64,000 bases of DNA from an uncultured Aquimarina sp. (GCA_947496705.1 CANMDW010000003.1:281622-345621); one strand, 5' to 3'. Shown: positions 29,120-38,050, numbered from the stretch's first letter. Translations and numbers: made by a program. The notes: generated by a model not told the origin, from the letters alone.

Positions 29120-29226
29120 GCCGAGAGTAGGATTCGAACCTACACACATCTTACTCTAGTAATAAGGTCGCTTTACCATTTGAAAGATATAAGTCGTATA
29201 TATTTCAGAGATCTGCGTATCTCGGC
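29120..29226 (-). pseudogene. tRNA-like element with oversized 5' half
   Basis: The acceptor stem is perfect (GCCGAGA with TCTCGGC), the T-arm is canonical (GTAGG-TTCGAAT-CCTAC), and a D-arm-like CTTT-CAAATGGT-AAAG is present. The total length is 107 nt because about 30 extra bases sit between the acceptor and the D-arm. The best anticodon stem is CTTAT with GTAAG, placing CTA at the anticodon. Base 33 would be A instead of the invariant T, and the spacing to the D-stem is wrong. I therefore call it a tRNA relic or tRNA-like RNA rather than a working tRNA. Confidence 0.5.
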
Positions 29227-29300
29227 ATAATACCCCTGCAAGTCAATATCCTTCGGTGCAGGGGGTTTTGTGACTACTTACATTCAGCAAATATTAAGCT

Positions 29301-29376
29301 TAAATCCTCCATTCTAACCATCTAAACTACTCGGCCCTGACTAGCATTTTGAGGCCGAGGTGGGAATCGAACCCAC
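29301..29376 (-). pseudogene. Two tRNA halves in permuted order
   Basis: On the minus strand a tRNA 3' end comes first (29376-29353): a perfect T-arm GTGGG-TTCGATT-CCCAC followed by CTCGGCC. Sixteen bases later comes a tRNA 5' end (29336-29301): GGCCGAG, TA, and a D-arm-like GTTTAGATGGTTAGAAT. The two 7-nt acceptor strands are exactly complementary, but in 3'-half-then-5'-half order. It may be a circularly permuted gene, or two neighbouring relics that each lost the other half. Confidence 0.4.
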
Positions 29377-29577
29377 GACCAAAGGGTTTTGATTTACTGG
29401 TGTTCGTCTGTTGCTCTCGCTGATGCTCTACTCACAACACTTATGCTAATTAATAACTAGAATCTGTGCTTAAGTTAAAGCTAGAGTAGTTTATTGATGT
29501 AAAAACTTAAATACTTTTGACCCAAGATTAGATTCCATAGCCTCACATTTGCTGTTTCTAAAGCCTCTATAACAGCC

Positions 29578-30012
29578 TTATATAATGTATCGTAATTTCG
29601 CTGCAACTGCCCATGTCTCCGTCCTAACAGGTAAGTTCTTGTAAACGTCCTTTAACTTCGAATTATCAAGAGTCGATTTAAGCCGTAATAACTCCAAAGA
29701 CAAATACTCACCCCAACTCTCACTATCAACAACCAATTCTGCCCGAACAACACCCGAAGCATTAGTCTTTTCAATAGAAAATACAATGTCTATGAAATCC
29801 TTCGTACTCTCCTCTAACCAATCAAGCTGCTCACCAACGGTTGACTGGACATTAGTAAAACCCCTCTTAGTAGGCTCATCAGCATAATCCCCTAAAGCTT
29901 GATACGTATTACGTACACCAAAAAATATTCCTTGATTCTTATTGAATTTTTAAGAAAAATCGTCTAACATATTCTTAAAATTAGATTCTACCTTCTCTCG
30001 AAGGCTATGTCC
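29578..30012 (-). pseudogene. Decayed gene of unknown family
   Basis: Reading the minus strand, a coding-like frame runs from about 30012 to a TAA at 29578. It is interrupted by one in-frame TAA at 29950-29952. The frame has good protein character, with phrases such as VESNFKNMLDDFS before the stop codon and GIFFGVRNTYQALGDYADEP and LDWLEESTKDFIDIVFSIEK after it. No start is visible and no family is recognised. It may be a truncated mobile-element or phage gene. Confidence 0.5.
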
Positions 30013-30618
30013 CAGGAGATGGCAGCATATGTAAATCCCCTCTCCTAAATCCCTGCCCGACCAAGTCATTCAGGCGGGCTCTCCCCAAAGGCCTGCCTGC
30101 CGGCTAGGCAGGGGAAAGGACTTTTCCCTGGACAGAAAGCCCTTCCTTTGGAGGGCCTGTCTACCAGGCCAGGTAGAGTTTGAGGAGGATAAATTGTAAC
30201 TGTCTTTTGATGGGACATAACCCTCTCGAAGCCCTAATTGTACACTTAATTTTCTCATATTGATAGTTTGGTTATTTATGGTCATTTTTTCAAAAAAAAG
30301 CAAACTGCAGAAAATTCCAAATACCTGTAAATAAAGAGCTAAACGCAAGTCGCCACCGGAGCGTGATATTATGACCGCACATATCAGCTGCGAAGTTTGC
30401 AACTTCGCAGAGCACGGTGCTGATAAAGGTCATGGTGAGGACGATACAAAACTTAAAGAATTTGAGAGGTATGCAAAAATTCTTTCTTTCGCCCTCTGAC
30501 AAACCGGTCACCCCGATTATCAACCTAAGGAATAATATTTTTGTGGCCTGACAAAATTTTTAAGGCTAATCTTTGGTATATGAAAAGATTATGTTTAGAG
30601 GTATTTTTAGTATTTTAG
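30013..30618. other. Gene-poor region with GC-rich palindromes
   Basis: No convincing gene is present. A palindromic CCTGCCTGCCGGCTAGGCAGG-type element lies at 30092-30114 and a related imperfect one at 30140-30176. A similar element occurs at 34248-34270. A hairpin around GCGAAGTTTGC / GCAACTTCGC lies near 30388-30410. Open frames crossing this stretch have low-complexity translations. Confidence 0.5.
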
Positions 30619-32043
30619 TTAATCCATCGAAAACTTAAACTCTGCAGAAAATATCTGTGCACTTAATCCATCACTACGGTGATAATAGTTATATCGCAGG
30701 TCTACATTTCGCAGCCCGAATTCGGCAATTTTAAACTTTCCGAAAATATCACTATACCTAAATCCTACTCCGATTTGATGACTATCAAATTCAGATAAAT
30801 CATAATCTGAGGTATAAAATTCTGCCGTAGAAAGATGATGATCAAAAGGCAAGAAGAAATCTGATGCCTGCTGTGTATGATATCGATACATGGGATATAC
30901 CGTAAATTGATCTCCCAATGCCATGAGAAATTCAAAATTTACGGTATGGGAGTTTACTCCCCAATCATCAACATAATACCGATAAAAACTTCGTACAATA
31001 AATGAATCATTCATATAATAATTTAACCTTCCTCCTATGGGGATTTTCAATCGGGTTTCAGGCAATCGCTCTACATCATCTGCCAACTGATACACCCCCC
31101 TACTTTGCTCGTTGGTATAGGTAGTAATGCCAAGAGGGTCTCCTACAAAATAATTGGAGATATCTTTAAAATAAACTCTTTGAAAAGGTGTGGATAGCAG
31201 CCCTTCCTGCAATACCATATCTACAAACAACGCTCCCTGTAGTCTTTCAGACAGAATTTGTGAATATTGTAAAGAAATTAAAAATGAATTTCTGGAAGTA
31301 TCTTCAAACTTGTTAAAGCTTATGGGGCGATATGCCATACTCTCATTTCTGTTTTCATCGAAGAGATCTACATTAAAAAAGTAACTATCGTTATTATCTA
31401 AAAACCCTTCCCCATACAGCGCATACTCATTTAATTCTGTAGGATAGATCGGAGACCATTTATCAAGGTATATCTTACCGGCCAATATAATTTCTGTGTT
31501 TTTTTGATGAAATGCTTTTGTATAGCTTCCTCCAAAACTTATGGATCGATAATCGTACTCTGTAGCAAAACCGGCCTGCACACTCCAAATGGTATTTCTG
31601 TCATCACTACTATGTTCATATTGTAACGACAGATTTTTATACACATCGCTTTTGGATGCTCCCGATGAAGCCACCCAGGGGCTCCCCGACGGAATAGTAC
31701 CTGCAGCGGTCGAAGCACCGGTTTGGTTAAACGGGTTTACATTGCTCGATGAAGCCGAAGTATATGCCGATATTTCGGTATTTACGGTCAACACCTCATC
31801 ATCGCCCAACGGTACTCTTATAATGACCTGCGGAGAGAAATCGGTGAGTCTTTCATTACCTACCCCTCCCCCTACTGCCGAGTGTATTCCTTCCTGCTCA
31901 TAATAACTAGAGAGGAAGTCGATCTCTGCAGCTTCCAAAACCCTTTTTTTATAGGTAGTTATAGTGTCTTTTGTTTCCTGGGCAAGCCCAAAAAACATGT
32001 TGAAAAGAAAGAAAAACAACATATTTTGTGTTTTTTGCATCAT
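30619..32043 (-). CDS. DUF3570 outer-membrane beta-barrel protein
   Basis: This 474-residue protein has a signal peptide (MLFFFLFNMFFGLAQ). The rest consists of alternating aromatic strands typical of an outer-membrane barrel, ending in FSAEFKFSMD. The motif RVLEAAEIDFLSSYYEQEGIHSAVGGG near the N-terminus and the C-terminal pattern match the DUF3570 family. Such genes are usually paired with a DUF4266 lipoprotein, as here (the lipoprotein gene is 9 nt upstream). The family is found with redox or metal-linked secretion loci, but its role is not established. Confidence 0.88.
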   Translation of the reverse strand: MMQKTQNMLFFFLFNMFFGLAQETKDTITTYKKRVLEAAEIDFLSSYYEQEGIHSAVGGGVGNERLTDFSPQVIIRVPLGDDEVLTVNTEISAYTSASSSNVNPFNQTGASTAAGTIPSGSPWVASSGASKSDVYKNLSLQYEHSSDDRNTIWSVQAGFATEYDYRSISFGGSYTKAFHQKNTEIILAGKIYLDKWSPIYPTELNEYALYGEGFLDNNDSYFFNVDLFDENRNESMAYRPISFNKFEDTSRNSFLISLQYSQILSERLQGALFVDMVLQEGLLSTPFQRVYFKDISNYFVGDPLGITTYTNEQSRGVYQLADDVERLPETRLKIPIGGRLNYYMNDSFIVRSFYRYYVDDWGVNSHTVNFEFLMALGDQFTVYPMYRYHTQQASDFFLPFDHHLSTAEFYTSDYDLSEFDSHQIGVGFRYSDIFGKFKIAEFGLRNVDLRYNYYHRSDGLSAQIFSAEFKFSMD

Positions 32044-32052
32044 CTTATGTTA

Positions 32053-32262
32053 TTAATTACAACCGCATCCTGCGCCCGCCTTTAATGTTTCTCCTCCCGA
32101 AGAGGCTTCGCGATAGGTTTGAAAATCGGTTTCGAATCTCGACGAGTTCAATGCAGATAATTGCATACAAGGATCATTGAGATATGCCTTGTCATATTCT
32201 TTTACCACAACACAGGAGCTACTCAACAAAACGACTATTAAAAAAAATGGTATTCGTATCAT
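32053..32262 (-). CDS. DUF4266 small lipoprotein
   Basis: This 69-residue lipoprotein has a lipobox (LLSSSC, Cys17), a KEYDKAYLNDP motif and a C-terminal GAGCGCN tail, which together define the DUF4266 family. It sits between the porin gene and the DUF3570 gene and is very probably a partner of the DUF3570 barrel. The terminal Cys-Gly-Cys could bind a metal or be oxidised. The usual thioredoxin-like and ApbE genes of this family are not present nearby. Confidence 0.88.
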   Translation of the reverse strand: MIRIPFFLIVVLLSSSCVVVKEYDKAYLNDPCMQLSALNSSRFETDFQTYREASSGGETLKAGAGCGCN

Positions 32263-32298
32263 TATAATATTGTAAGTGATTACCTAACTAAAAAAGAT

Positions 32299-33432
32299 CT
32301 AAAATCTAAAATTGAGATCCAATCTGGCGCGGCTTCCGGTTTCTGCAAACGCTCCTTCGTTTTTGATTTGTTCTACCAGATACCCCCGAAAAATAAGATT
32401 GAGTTTTTTATTAAATGCATATCCGATTTTTAATTCGAAGCCTTTCATATTTGATAATCTGGATCCTGTGGCATCTACAGAAGAGTAATCCCATCGGGCC
32501 CAGTCATTTTGTGCAAAATAGTCTACAATGGCATATTTTTCGAGGTAGGCATAATACAAATGAAAGATCCATCTATTGGCTTCTGAGAATTTCCCCAACT
32601 TGATACTTACTACATATCCGGTTCTTTGATCGGCAAAATCTAAAGGAACATCTTCATTTTTGCTGAGCTCCTCAAAATTCTTATAAAAATCCAGTCCGAT
32701 ACGTGCGCGATCCCTAGACAAAACTGCAAGCTCGAGTCCGGCGTTAAGGAGCTTATAATCCAAAGCAAACGTACCTTTCCCATCGGGAATATCAGCTACC
32801 TGATGAAAATAGAAGAACCCGGGATACAGCTTTAGGGTATTGCCGAAAAATTTGGAAACCAGCTGCAGTCCGTCAAAATAGCTGTCTTTATCAAAAGTCT
32901 CGTTGTTGGAAGCTATGATAAAATGCCCGGCATTGATTGTAAGATCACTCAACGTATTTGATTGTATCGGAACCGCATATTGCAATGCCACCCCGTCGGG
33001 AAATACATTATCGTTCCAGAACAATTCATTCTGTTTATAAAAAGGAAATACGTTTTTCCCGATCCAGCCAGAAATATGCTTGTAATATGCTTTAAAATAT
33101 AATTTTTCGAAGCCCATTTGTATGATCGAAAACTCTCCATTGCTTCCGCCCAAGGTGACATGAGGCCCCTGCTGATCATTCAGATTGCCGGTTCGTATGC
33201 GGGCCCCTACCTCGGCCCAATCTTTAAAGGTATATTTAGATCCCAAACGAAATCTGTATCGCAGCCGACTCCTATCATCTCTATAGGTCCCATCGGCTTT
33301 TTGAGAGTCCCAGTCATGTTCTACTCTAAATCTAAAATCTCCGAAAAATTGAAGTGGTTTGTCTTTGTGATCCTGTGCATTTAGGGTTAGCACTAAAAGC
33401 AATAGGATCAAAATATAAATTCTGTTGATCAT
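32299..33432 (-). CDS. Putative outer-membrane porin
   Basis: This 377-residue protein has a signal peptide (MINRIYILILLLLVLTLNAQ). Its body of short aromatic-ended strands (GDFRFRVEHDWD, RLRYRFRLGSKY, FGFK-type turns) ends in ARLDLNFRF, as in outer-membrane barrels. It resembles the putative porin / alginate-export-like families of Bacteroidota. It precedes the DUF4266-DUF3570 pair on the same strand and is divergent from the phosphopantetheinyl transferase. The substrate cannot be read from sequence. Confidence 0.8.
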   Translation of the reverse strand: MINRIYILILLLLVLTLNAQDHKDKPLQFFGDFRFRVEHDWDSQKADGTYRDDRSRLRYRFRLGSKYTFKDWAEVGARIRTGNLNDQQGPHVTLGGSNGEFSIIQMGFEKLYFKAYYKHISGWIGKNVFPFYKQNELFWNDNVFPDGVALQYAVPIQSNTLSDLTINAGHFIIASNNETFDKDSYFDGLQLVSKFFGNTLKLYPGFFYFHQVADIPDGKGTFALDYKLLNAGLELAVLSRDRARIGLDFYKNFEELSKNEDVPLDFADQRTGYVVSIKLGKFSEANRWIFHLYYAYLEKYAIVDYFAQNDWARWDYSSVDATGSRLSNMKGFELKIGYAFNKKLNLIFRGYLVEQIKNEGAFAETGSRARLDLNFRF

Positions 33433-33486
33433 TATAATACGATGTATTATTTAATTTTTTAAATTCATTCGTTCAAAATATCACCA

Positions 33487-34131
33487 ATGTCTCACCAGGT
33501 TTTAGTTGTTTACGGGTATCTGAATGCCTTCAAAAAATTTGAAGTTTCTTTGCGCAATCAGGAAATTTTGAAAAAATCTCTCCCCTCAGATATTCGTTCT
33601 TACCGAAATCCGAAAGACATTGATGCTAGTTTTTTAGGGAGGTTTCTTTTATTAAAAGGAATCGAAAAGTTGGGGTATCCCAAAGAGTATCTTACCGATA
33701 TTGGGTATTCGTCCTACGGAAAGCCTTTTTTCAAGACACATCCCAAATTGGGTTTTAGTATTTCACACTCGGGAGATCTGGTGGTTTGCGCCATAGGCGA
33801 AATAGTACAAATAGGAATAGATGTTGAATATTATAAAAAAATAAACCTTCACAATTTCAAAAGCCAGCTTACTCATTTGCAATGGGAAACATTAGAAGCC
33901 AGTAGCCAGCCGGAAAAATTATTTTATCAATTCTGGGTACAGAAAGAAGCACTTACCAAAGCCAATGGCAAAGGGTTGATCCATTCCTTTTCTGAAATAG
34001 AAATTATGAACAATATCGCCATTATTGAGGCCGTTTCCTGGTATCTTTTTTCTTTGGAAATAGATCAGCATTATTGCTGCTGGCTCGCATTAAACAGCGT
34101 TGCAGAAATTAGAATAGAAAAGGTCTTTTGA
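33487..34131 (+). CDS. 4'-phosphopantetheinyl transferase (Sfp type)
   Basis: This 214-residue enzyme transfers the phosphopantetheine arm of CoA to a carrier-protein serine. Motifs are PKLGFSISHSGD (about 86-97), GIDVE with D112 and E114 as Mg ligands, and FWVQKEALTKANGKG with W150, K153 and E154. This is the Sfp/Gsp form used for secondary metabolism. It is the only + strand gene between 30.6 and 59.7 kb. The nearby PksE-like synthase lacks its own C-terminal transferase domain, so this enzyme is the likely activator of its carrier domain (S985). That link is inference from context. Confidence 0.93.
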   Translation: MSHQVLVVYGYLNAFKKFEVSLRNQEILKKSLPSDIRSYRNPKDIDASFLGRFLLLKGIEKLGYPKEYLTDIGYSSYGKPFFKTHPKLGFSISHSGDLVVCAIGEIVQIGIDVEYYKKINLHNFKSQLTHLQWETLEASSQPEKLFYQFWVQKEALTKANGKGLIHSFSEIEIMNNIAIIEAVSWYLFSLEIDQHYCCWLALNSVAEIRIEKVF

Positions 34132-34354
34132 GGTATACGGCAAATTTCCGTTCTTCAGGATTTGGGCGTGTCCGCCTATGGCGGCCGGGCTCTACACTTT
34201 TACTCCTCGCACCTCCTGCGTCGGGCTGTGGGGTAACCGTTGCGATCCCTGCCTGCCGGTAGGCAGGCCTCACGCAGCAAACTCCTGCCAGATACCCAAA
34301 TTTTTGCATAAAAAGGAAAAATTGTCGTACACCCGGCCTTTTGATGCCTCAATC
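34132..34354. repeat. GC-rich intergenic element with palindrome
   Basis: This stretch is far richer in GC than the genes around it. It contains a 23-bp inverted-repeat core (CCTGCCTGCCGGTAGGCAGG, near 34248-34270), matching the element at 30092-30114. The phrases GGGCGTGTCCGCC and GTTGCGATCCC recall a dispersed flavobacterial intergenic repeat, from memory only. It lies between convergent stop codons, so it may also act as a terminator. Confidence 0.5.
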
Positions 34355-35527
34355 TCATATGGAGCAATAGGTTGTATACTCTACATAATCAGGATATTCC
34401 TCTTCTTTGGTACAGTTACAATAGGAACAATCGGGATCTTTTTCAATATCATACATATCAAAATGCCAGCTATCGGCATGGTATGCAAAGAGTTTCCCGA
34501 CCATTAATTCTCCAAATCCTGCCAGTATTTTGATCGCTTCGGTAGCGCACAACACTCCTACCATTCCGGGCAGGACTCCCAGCACTCCCGCTTCGGCGCA
34601 GGAGGGTGCCAATTCTGGCGGCGGGGGCGACGGGTATAAACATCGGTAACAAGGCGCATTTTCTGAGTTATGGGCAGGCCAGAAGGTAGCTACTTGTCCT
34701 TCAAAACGGAACACCGATCCATGAATATTGGGTATTTTCAATTTTACACAGGCATCGTTGATCAGGTATCGGGTGGTAAAATTATCGGTACCATCGAGTA
34801 CGACATCATATTGACCGAAGATCTCTTCCACATTATCTTTGGTGAGGCGCTCATTATAGGTGATGATGTTAATTCCTGAATTGAGTGCCTCCAATCGCGC
34901 TCTTGCCGAAGCTACTTTGGGCGTATTCACACTTTTTTCGGTGTGTAAAATTTGTCGCTGTAAATTGGTGGCATCTACTACGTCGTTGTCAATAATGCCC
35001 AAGGTGCCTACACCGGCTGCAGCCAAATACCAGGCTACGGGAGAGCCGATACCTCCTGCTCCTACAATGAGTGCCTTACCTTTTAGCAATTTCAATTGTC
35101 CCTCCTCTCCTACTTCAGGAATGAGCAAGTGCCGTTTGTAACGTTCAAAATCTGCTTCCTTCAACGCCTCCGGAACCTCAAATGGTAAGGACTGGTTCTT
35201 CCATTCATTAAAACCTCCTTTTACAGAATACACTTTTTGGTAGCCCATCTCGGCCAGGCAAGAGGCTGCCACCAGCGATCTTCTTCCCGAGGCACAGATA
35301 AGTAACATTTCTTTATTGGCATCGGTAATTTGTTGTGTGATTTGCATTTCGAGTAGCCCCTTGGGAATACGCAATGCATCTTTAGGGCTTCCGGAATGCA
35401 CCTCGTCTTTTTCTCGTATATCGATCAGTACTGCGCCCTGTACCTGCGCCTGGCAGGCGGTTTGAACATCTATTTCTTTGATCTGGTCCTTTAACTGATT
35501 GAGATACTTATCTACGGTAATTTGCAT
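34355..35527 (-). CDS. Rhodanese-ThiF/MoeB fusion, sulfur-carrier activating enzyme
   Basis: Starting at ATG 35527 (MQITVDKYLNQL) the protein has 390 residues; the upstream start at 35572 would overlap the previous gene. An N-terminal rhodanese domain (about 10-115) has the active loop CASGRRS with C78. An E1-like adenylation domain follows, with nucleotide motif GAGGIGSP (156-163), TNLQRQ, DGTDNF, and zinc pairs CYRC (293-296) and CSYC near the end. It would adenylate a GG-ended carrier and load sulfur. The 94-residue carrier at 39393-39677 in the same operon is the obvious partner. Having the rhodanese first is the reverse of the usual MoeZ/MOCS3 order. Confidence 0.92.
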   Translation of the reverse strand: MQITVDKYLNQLKDQIKEIDVQTACQAQVQGAVLIDIREKDEVHSGSPKDALRIPKGLLEMQITQQITDANKEMLLICASGRRSLVAASCLAEMGYQKVYSVKGGFNEWKNQSLPFEVPEALKEADFERYKRHLLIPEVGEEGQLKLLKGKALIVGAGGIGSPVAWYLAAAGVGTLGIIDNDVVDATNLQRQILHTEKSVNTPKVASARARLEALNSGINIITYNERLTKDNVEEIFGQYDVVLDGTDNFTTRYLINDACVKLKIPNIHGSVFRFEGQVATFWPAHNSENAPCYRCLYPSPPPPELAPSCAEAGVLGVLPGMVGVLCATEAIKILAGFGELMVGKLFAYHADSWHFDMYDIEKDPDCSYCNCTKEEEYPDYVEYTTYCSI

Positions 35528-35538
35528 AATTTCAAATA

Positions 35539-36675
35539 TTATTGGTTCGTGAATTGATGGCAAGCATAACACTGGTAGGCTTTTTTGAAGTCTTTGGAAT
35601 CTATAAAAGACTCTAGTTCCGGTTTTTCTGATTTTCCCCCTTCAGAAATGCTTTGCCTATAATTTTTGATTTGAATCATTTTTTCTATCCGCTGGTCAAA
35701 TGTGTATTTGTTTGTCCAGGTATCGAGAACTTTCTTCTTGTCGGTAGCAATAAAATTACTGGCTATGTCCAACACGGTGATATAATAATCGATCTCTTCT
35801 AATTGGTTTGTATCAAAACTTTCGAAATTTCTAAACATCCAGTCCAATTTTTTTAGATTCAGATCAAACCGGTACAGCGGGCCCAGAATTTCGGTCAATT
35901 CTCCCCCAAGATCGGGCAATGCATCAGGGCCAAGCCTTTCATTTGCTTGTTGCAACAGTTCATTCATTCTGGAATTATTAAATGAATTTAAAATATCGCT
36001 ATAGTTGGTCATAGCTATTTGAATACTTAACAAATTCCAAACCGGGACATTCACATAATCTTTTATCTTGAGCAATGATAAATCGATAGCCAAATCATGT
36101 GTGCTTTTATTATTAAAATTACTATTCCTGACTCTTTCCTGTACTTGTTTAACGATCACATAAAAACCATATGCCCGATCATTATATCCATTAATATTTG
36201 CAGAAATCGCTGCAACATCTACAGCTCTTTGCATCATAGCCTCAATTTCTTTTTGTTGATAATCTGGAGCATCTGAGGGTATTCCGGAAAACAAACCTGT
36301 CTCTCGATTTCCAAAAATTTCTTCAAATTCCATATTCCCGTCGAGATAAGATCCTGTAACACCAATGATATAGAATGAATAATACAATTGTGCTAACCGC
36401 ATATATTCGAGATCCTCTGAGCTTGAAAACACTCCTGCCTTGTATTCTTGCTCCAGCTTATCATACGTTTGTTTAAAATCTTCTAAAAAAGAAGGAATTG
36501 CCGCGACTACTTTGTCTGATTCATAATTAAGATTCTGAAAATAGTTAGCCCTGATATCGCTCAAAAAAGAACGTACTTCGTTGGATGTGGCTTCATCGTC
36601 ATTGGTATCGCTATTACAGGACATGCTAAATATCCCAATAGCTACCAGTATCAAAAAAGTGATATTTTGTTTCAT
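35539..36675 (-). CDS. Lipoprotein with C-terminal c-type haem motif
   Basis: This 378-residue protein has a lipobox (FSMSC, Cys20), is mostly helical, and carries a single CxxCH (CYACH, 369-373) five residues from its end. A single haem c site at the extreme C-terminus without a cytochrome fold around it is unusual. It may hold one haem at the membrane surface, or the Cys pair may serve a redox role. The family is not recognised. It lies between the barrel gene and the sulfur-carrier activating enzyme. Confidence 0.65.
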   Translation of the reverse strand: MKQNITFLILVAIGIFSMSCNSDTNDDEATSNEVRSFLSDIRANYFQNLNYESDKVVAAIPSFLEDFKQTYDKLEQEYKAGVFSSSEDLEYMRLAQLYYSFYIIGVTGSYLDGNMEFEEIFGNRETGLFSGIPSDAPDYQQKEIEAMMQRAVDVAAISANINGYNDRAYGFYVIVKQVQERVRNSNFNNKSTHDLAIDLSLLKIKDYVNVPVWNLLSIQIAMTNYSDILNSFNNSRMNELLQQANERLGPDALPDLGGELTEILGPLYRFDLNLKKLDWMFRNFESFDTNQLEEIDYYITVLDIASNFIATDKKKVLDTWTNKYTFDQRIEKMIQIKNYRQSISEGGKSEKPELESFIDSKDFKKAYQCYACHQFTNQ

Positions 36676-36751
36676 AGGTTTATTTTTTTGTTTTTTTATG
36701 ATGAACTATCCCTGCCTGGATCGGCAAACAGGCCTCGAGGATTCTTTTCGA

Positions 36752-38050
36752 TTAAAGCCTATAAATCAAGCCAACCATCAACTGATAATCAAGTAATCGC
36801 TTAAAATCGGATTGCCTGCTACCAAAATTGGATAGAAAAACGGTGAATACTTCCAGGTTGTCGAGAGCATTCCACTCAATTAAGGATGATAACTGACTGC
36901 TTTGATCATCTATCGAATAAAAATACCTAAGGTTATAACTCAATTCTCCAAAAACATCATTTTCACCAAACTGAGAAAACACATAATTTTTTCGGGTGTA
37001 AGGCATTCCGGTATTGATCGCTCTTCCCAAATTGAGATCTGAAAGATCTCTGGTAACATCAAAATTGAAGTTTGCCGAGGATGCGATCATATTGTAATAG
37101 CGTTGTGCATCTTCATCATCATATCCTTTTCCATTATAATAGTACTCCAGATTGAGGGTGGGTCCAAAATTGAAGGTATAGGAAGCTCCCAATAATCCGG
37201 AGAAAAAAAGTTCTTTATTTTCTTCTCCATTCACCATTTCGAAGGGAATAAGTTCGGTTTCGTGCCCCTCAACAGGATAAAACCTGTTCATATTATATTC
37301 TAAAGCACTGTCTAACCATATGACTACTGCATCGTTCAGGTTTTTTTGGCCATATATCCCCAAATGGTATCGTTCATCTTCGGTCATAGAAAAAATAGAG
37401 CCAATGTTGTAAGAATCTCCATAATAGTCAACAAGCAGCCCATACCGATTGCTGAATTCGAAAAAGAGATCGTCAAAAACAATTTGGGTTTCTCCTTTCG
37501 AGAGGTTGGCAATAAGAGTAAGGTCCAGGTTCTTTTTGGTAGCGATATTCAGCTCCACAAAATCCATAGGGCGTATTTCGATCTTTGGATTCAATCGCCC
37601 GGGATCTAAAAAAAAGGGATTGCTGGGGTTAATGAATATCGACGTGCCAAACTGTTTTAAGTATCTTCCGCCAGCGATATAAAAAGCTTCGCTTACTTGA
37701 ATTTTTGCTTTCAGACTTTGAAAATAGAATTCAACATCTATTTCCTTGGTTAGATCTTCGTAAATACTGTTTAATCTGGGACTGGCCCAGAGTGTTAAAT
37801 TGCTTTTTTTGTATTTAAGATCCGGACGAATAAACAACCCTGTATCAAACTCGTTTAGGGTCGCAATTCGGTTGTCGGAATTTATGGTTCCCAACGCGTC
37901 TGCAAATCCTGTAAATCTTGCAAAGGGTATATTATCTATATTCCAGATAACATCATCAAAAAAAGAGCTTTTATCATTGGTTTTTTCCTGGGCATAGCCC
38001 AAAAAACAGCCTATAAATACCGTGCAAAATGTTATGAATTTTTGTCTCAC
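36752..38050 (-). CDS. Outer-membrane beta-barrel protein, unknown family
   Basis: This 432-residue protein has a signal peptide (MRQKFITFCTVFIGCFLGYAQ). Many short aromatic-rich strands and a C-terminal strand LLDYQLMVGLIYRL are typical of outer-membrane barrels. It resembles alginate-export-like or putative porins but I cannot name the family. In the operon it follows the LolA-like gene and precedes the haem lipoprotein. It could be the outer-membrane route or receptor for the operon's product. Confidence 0.75.
   Translation of the reverse strand: MRQKFITFCTVFIGCFLGYAQEKTNDKSSFFDDVIWNIDNIPFARFTGFADALGTINSDNRIATLNEFDTGLFIRPDLKYKKSNLTLWASPRLNSIYEDLTKEIDVEFYFQSLKAKIQVSEAFYIAGGRYLKQFGTSIFINPSNPFFLDPGRLNPKIEIRPMDFVELNIATKKNLDLTLIANLSKGETQIVFDDLFFEFSNRYGLLVDYYGDSYNIGSIFSMTEDERYHLGIYGQKNLNDAVVIWLDSALEYNMNRFYPVEGHETELIPFEMVNGEENKELFFSGLLGASYTFNFGPTLNLEYYYNGKGYDDEDAQRYYNMIASSANFNFDVTRDLSDLNLGRAINTGMPYTRKNYVFSQFGENDVFGELSYNLRYFYSIDDQSSQLSSLIEWNALDNLEVFTVFLSNFGSRQSDFKRLLDYQLMVGLIYRL

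Noticed and set aside
29120..29226. Working amber-suppressor tRNA (anticodon CTA)
   Set aside because: The anticodon loop lacks the invariant T33, the anticodon stem is weak and shifted, and about 30 extra bases lie in the 5' half. The in-frame TAG at 42830 is a single event in a fragment that also has a TGA and a TAA, so it does not support suppression.
29120..29450. tmRNA
   Set aside because: No Ala-type acceptor with G-U pair, no resume codon or tag peptide ending in an ALA-A-type tail was found.
30070..30523. Overlapping short ORFs in the palindrome-rich gap
   Set aside because: They run through palindromes, have no ribosome-binding context, and their translations look like read-through of GC-rich repeats.
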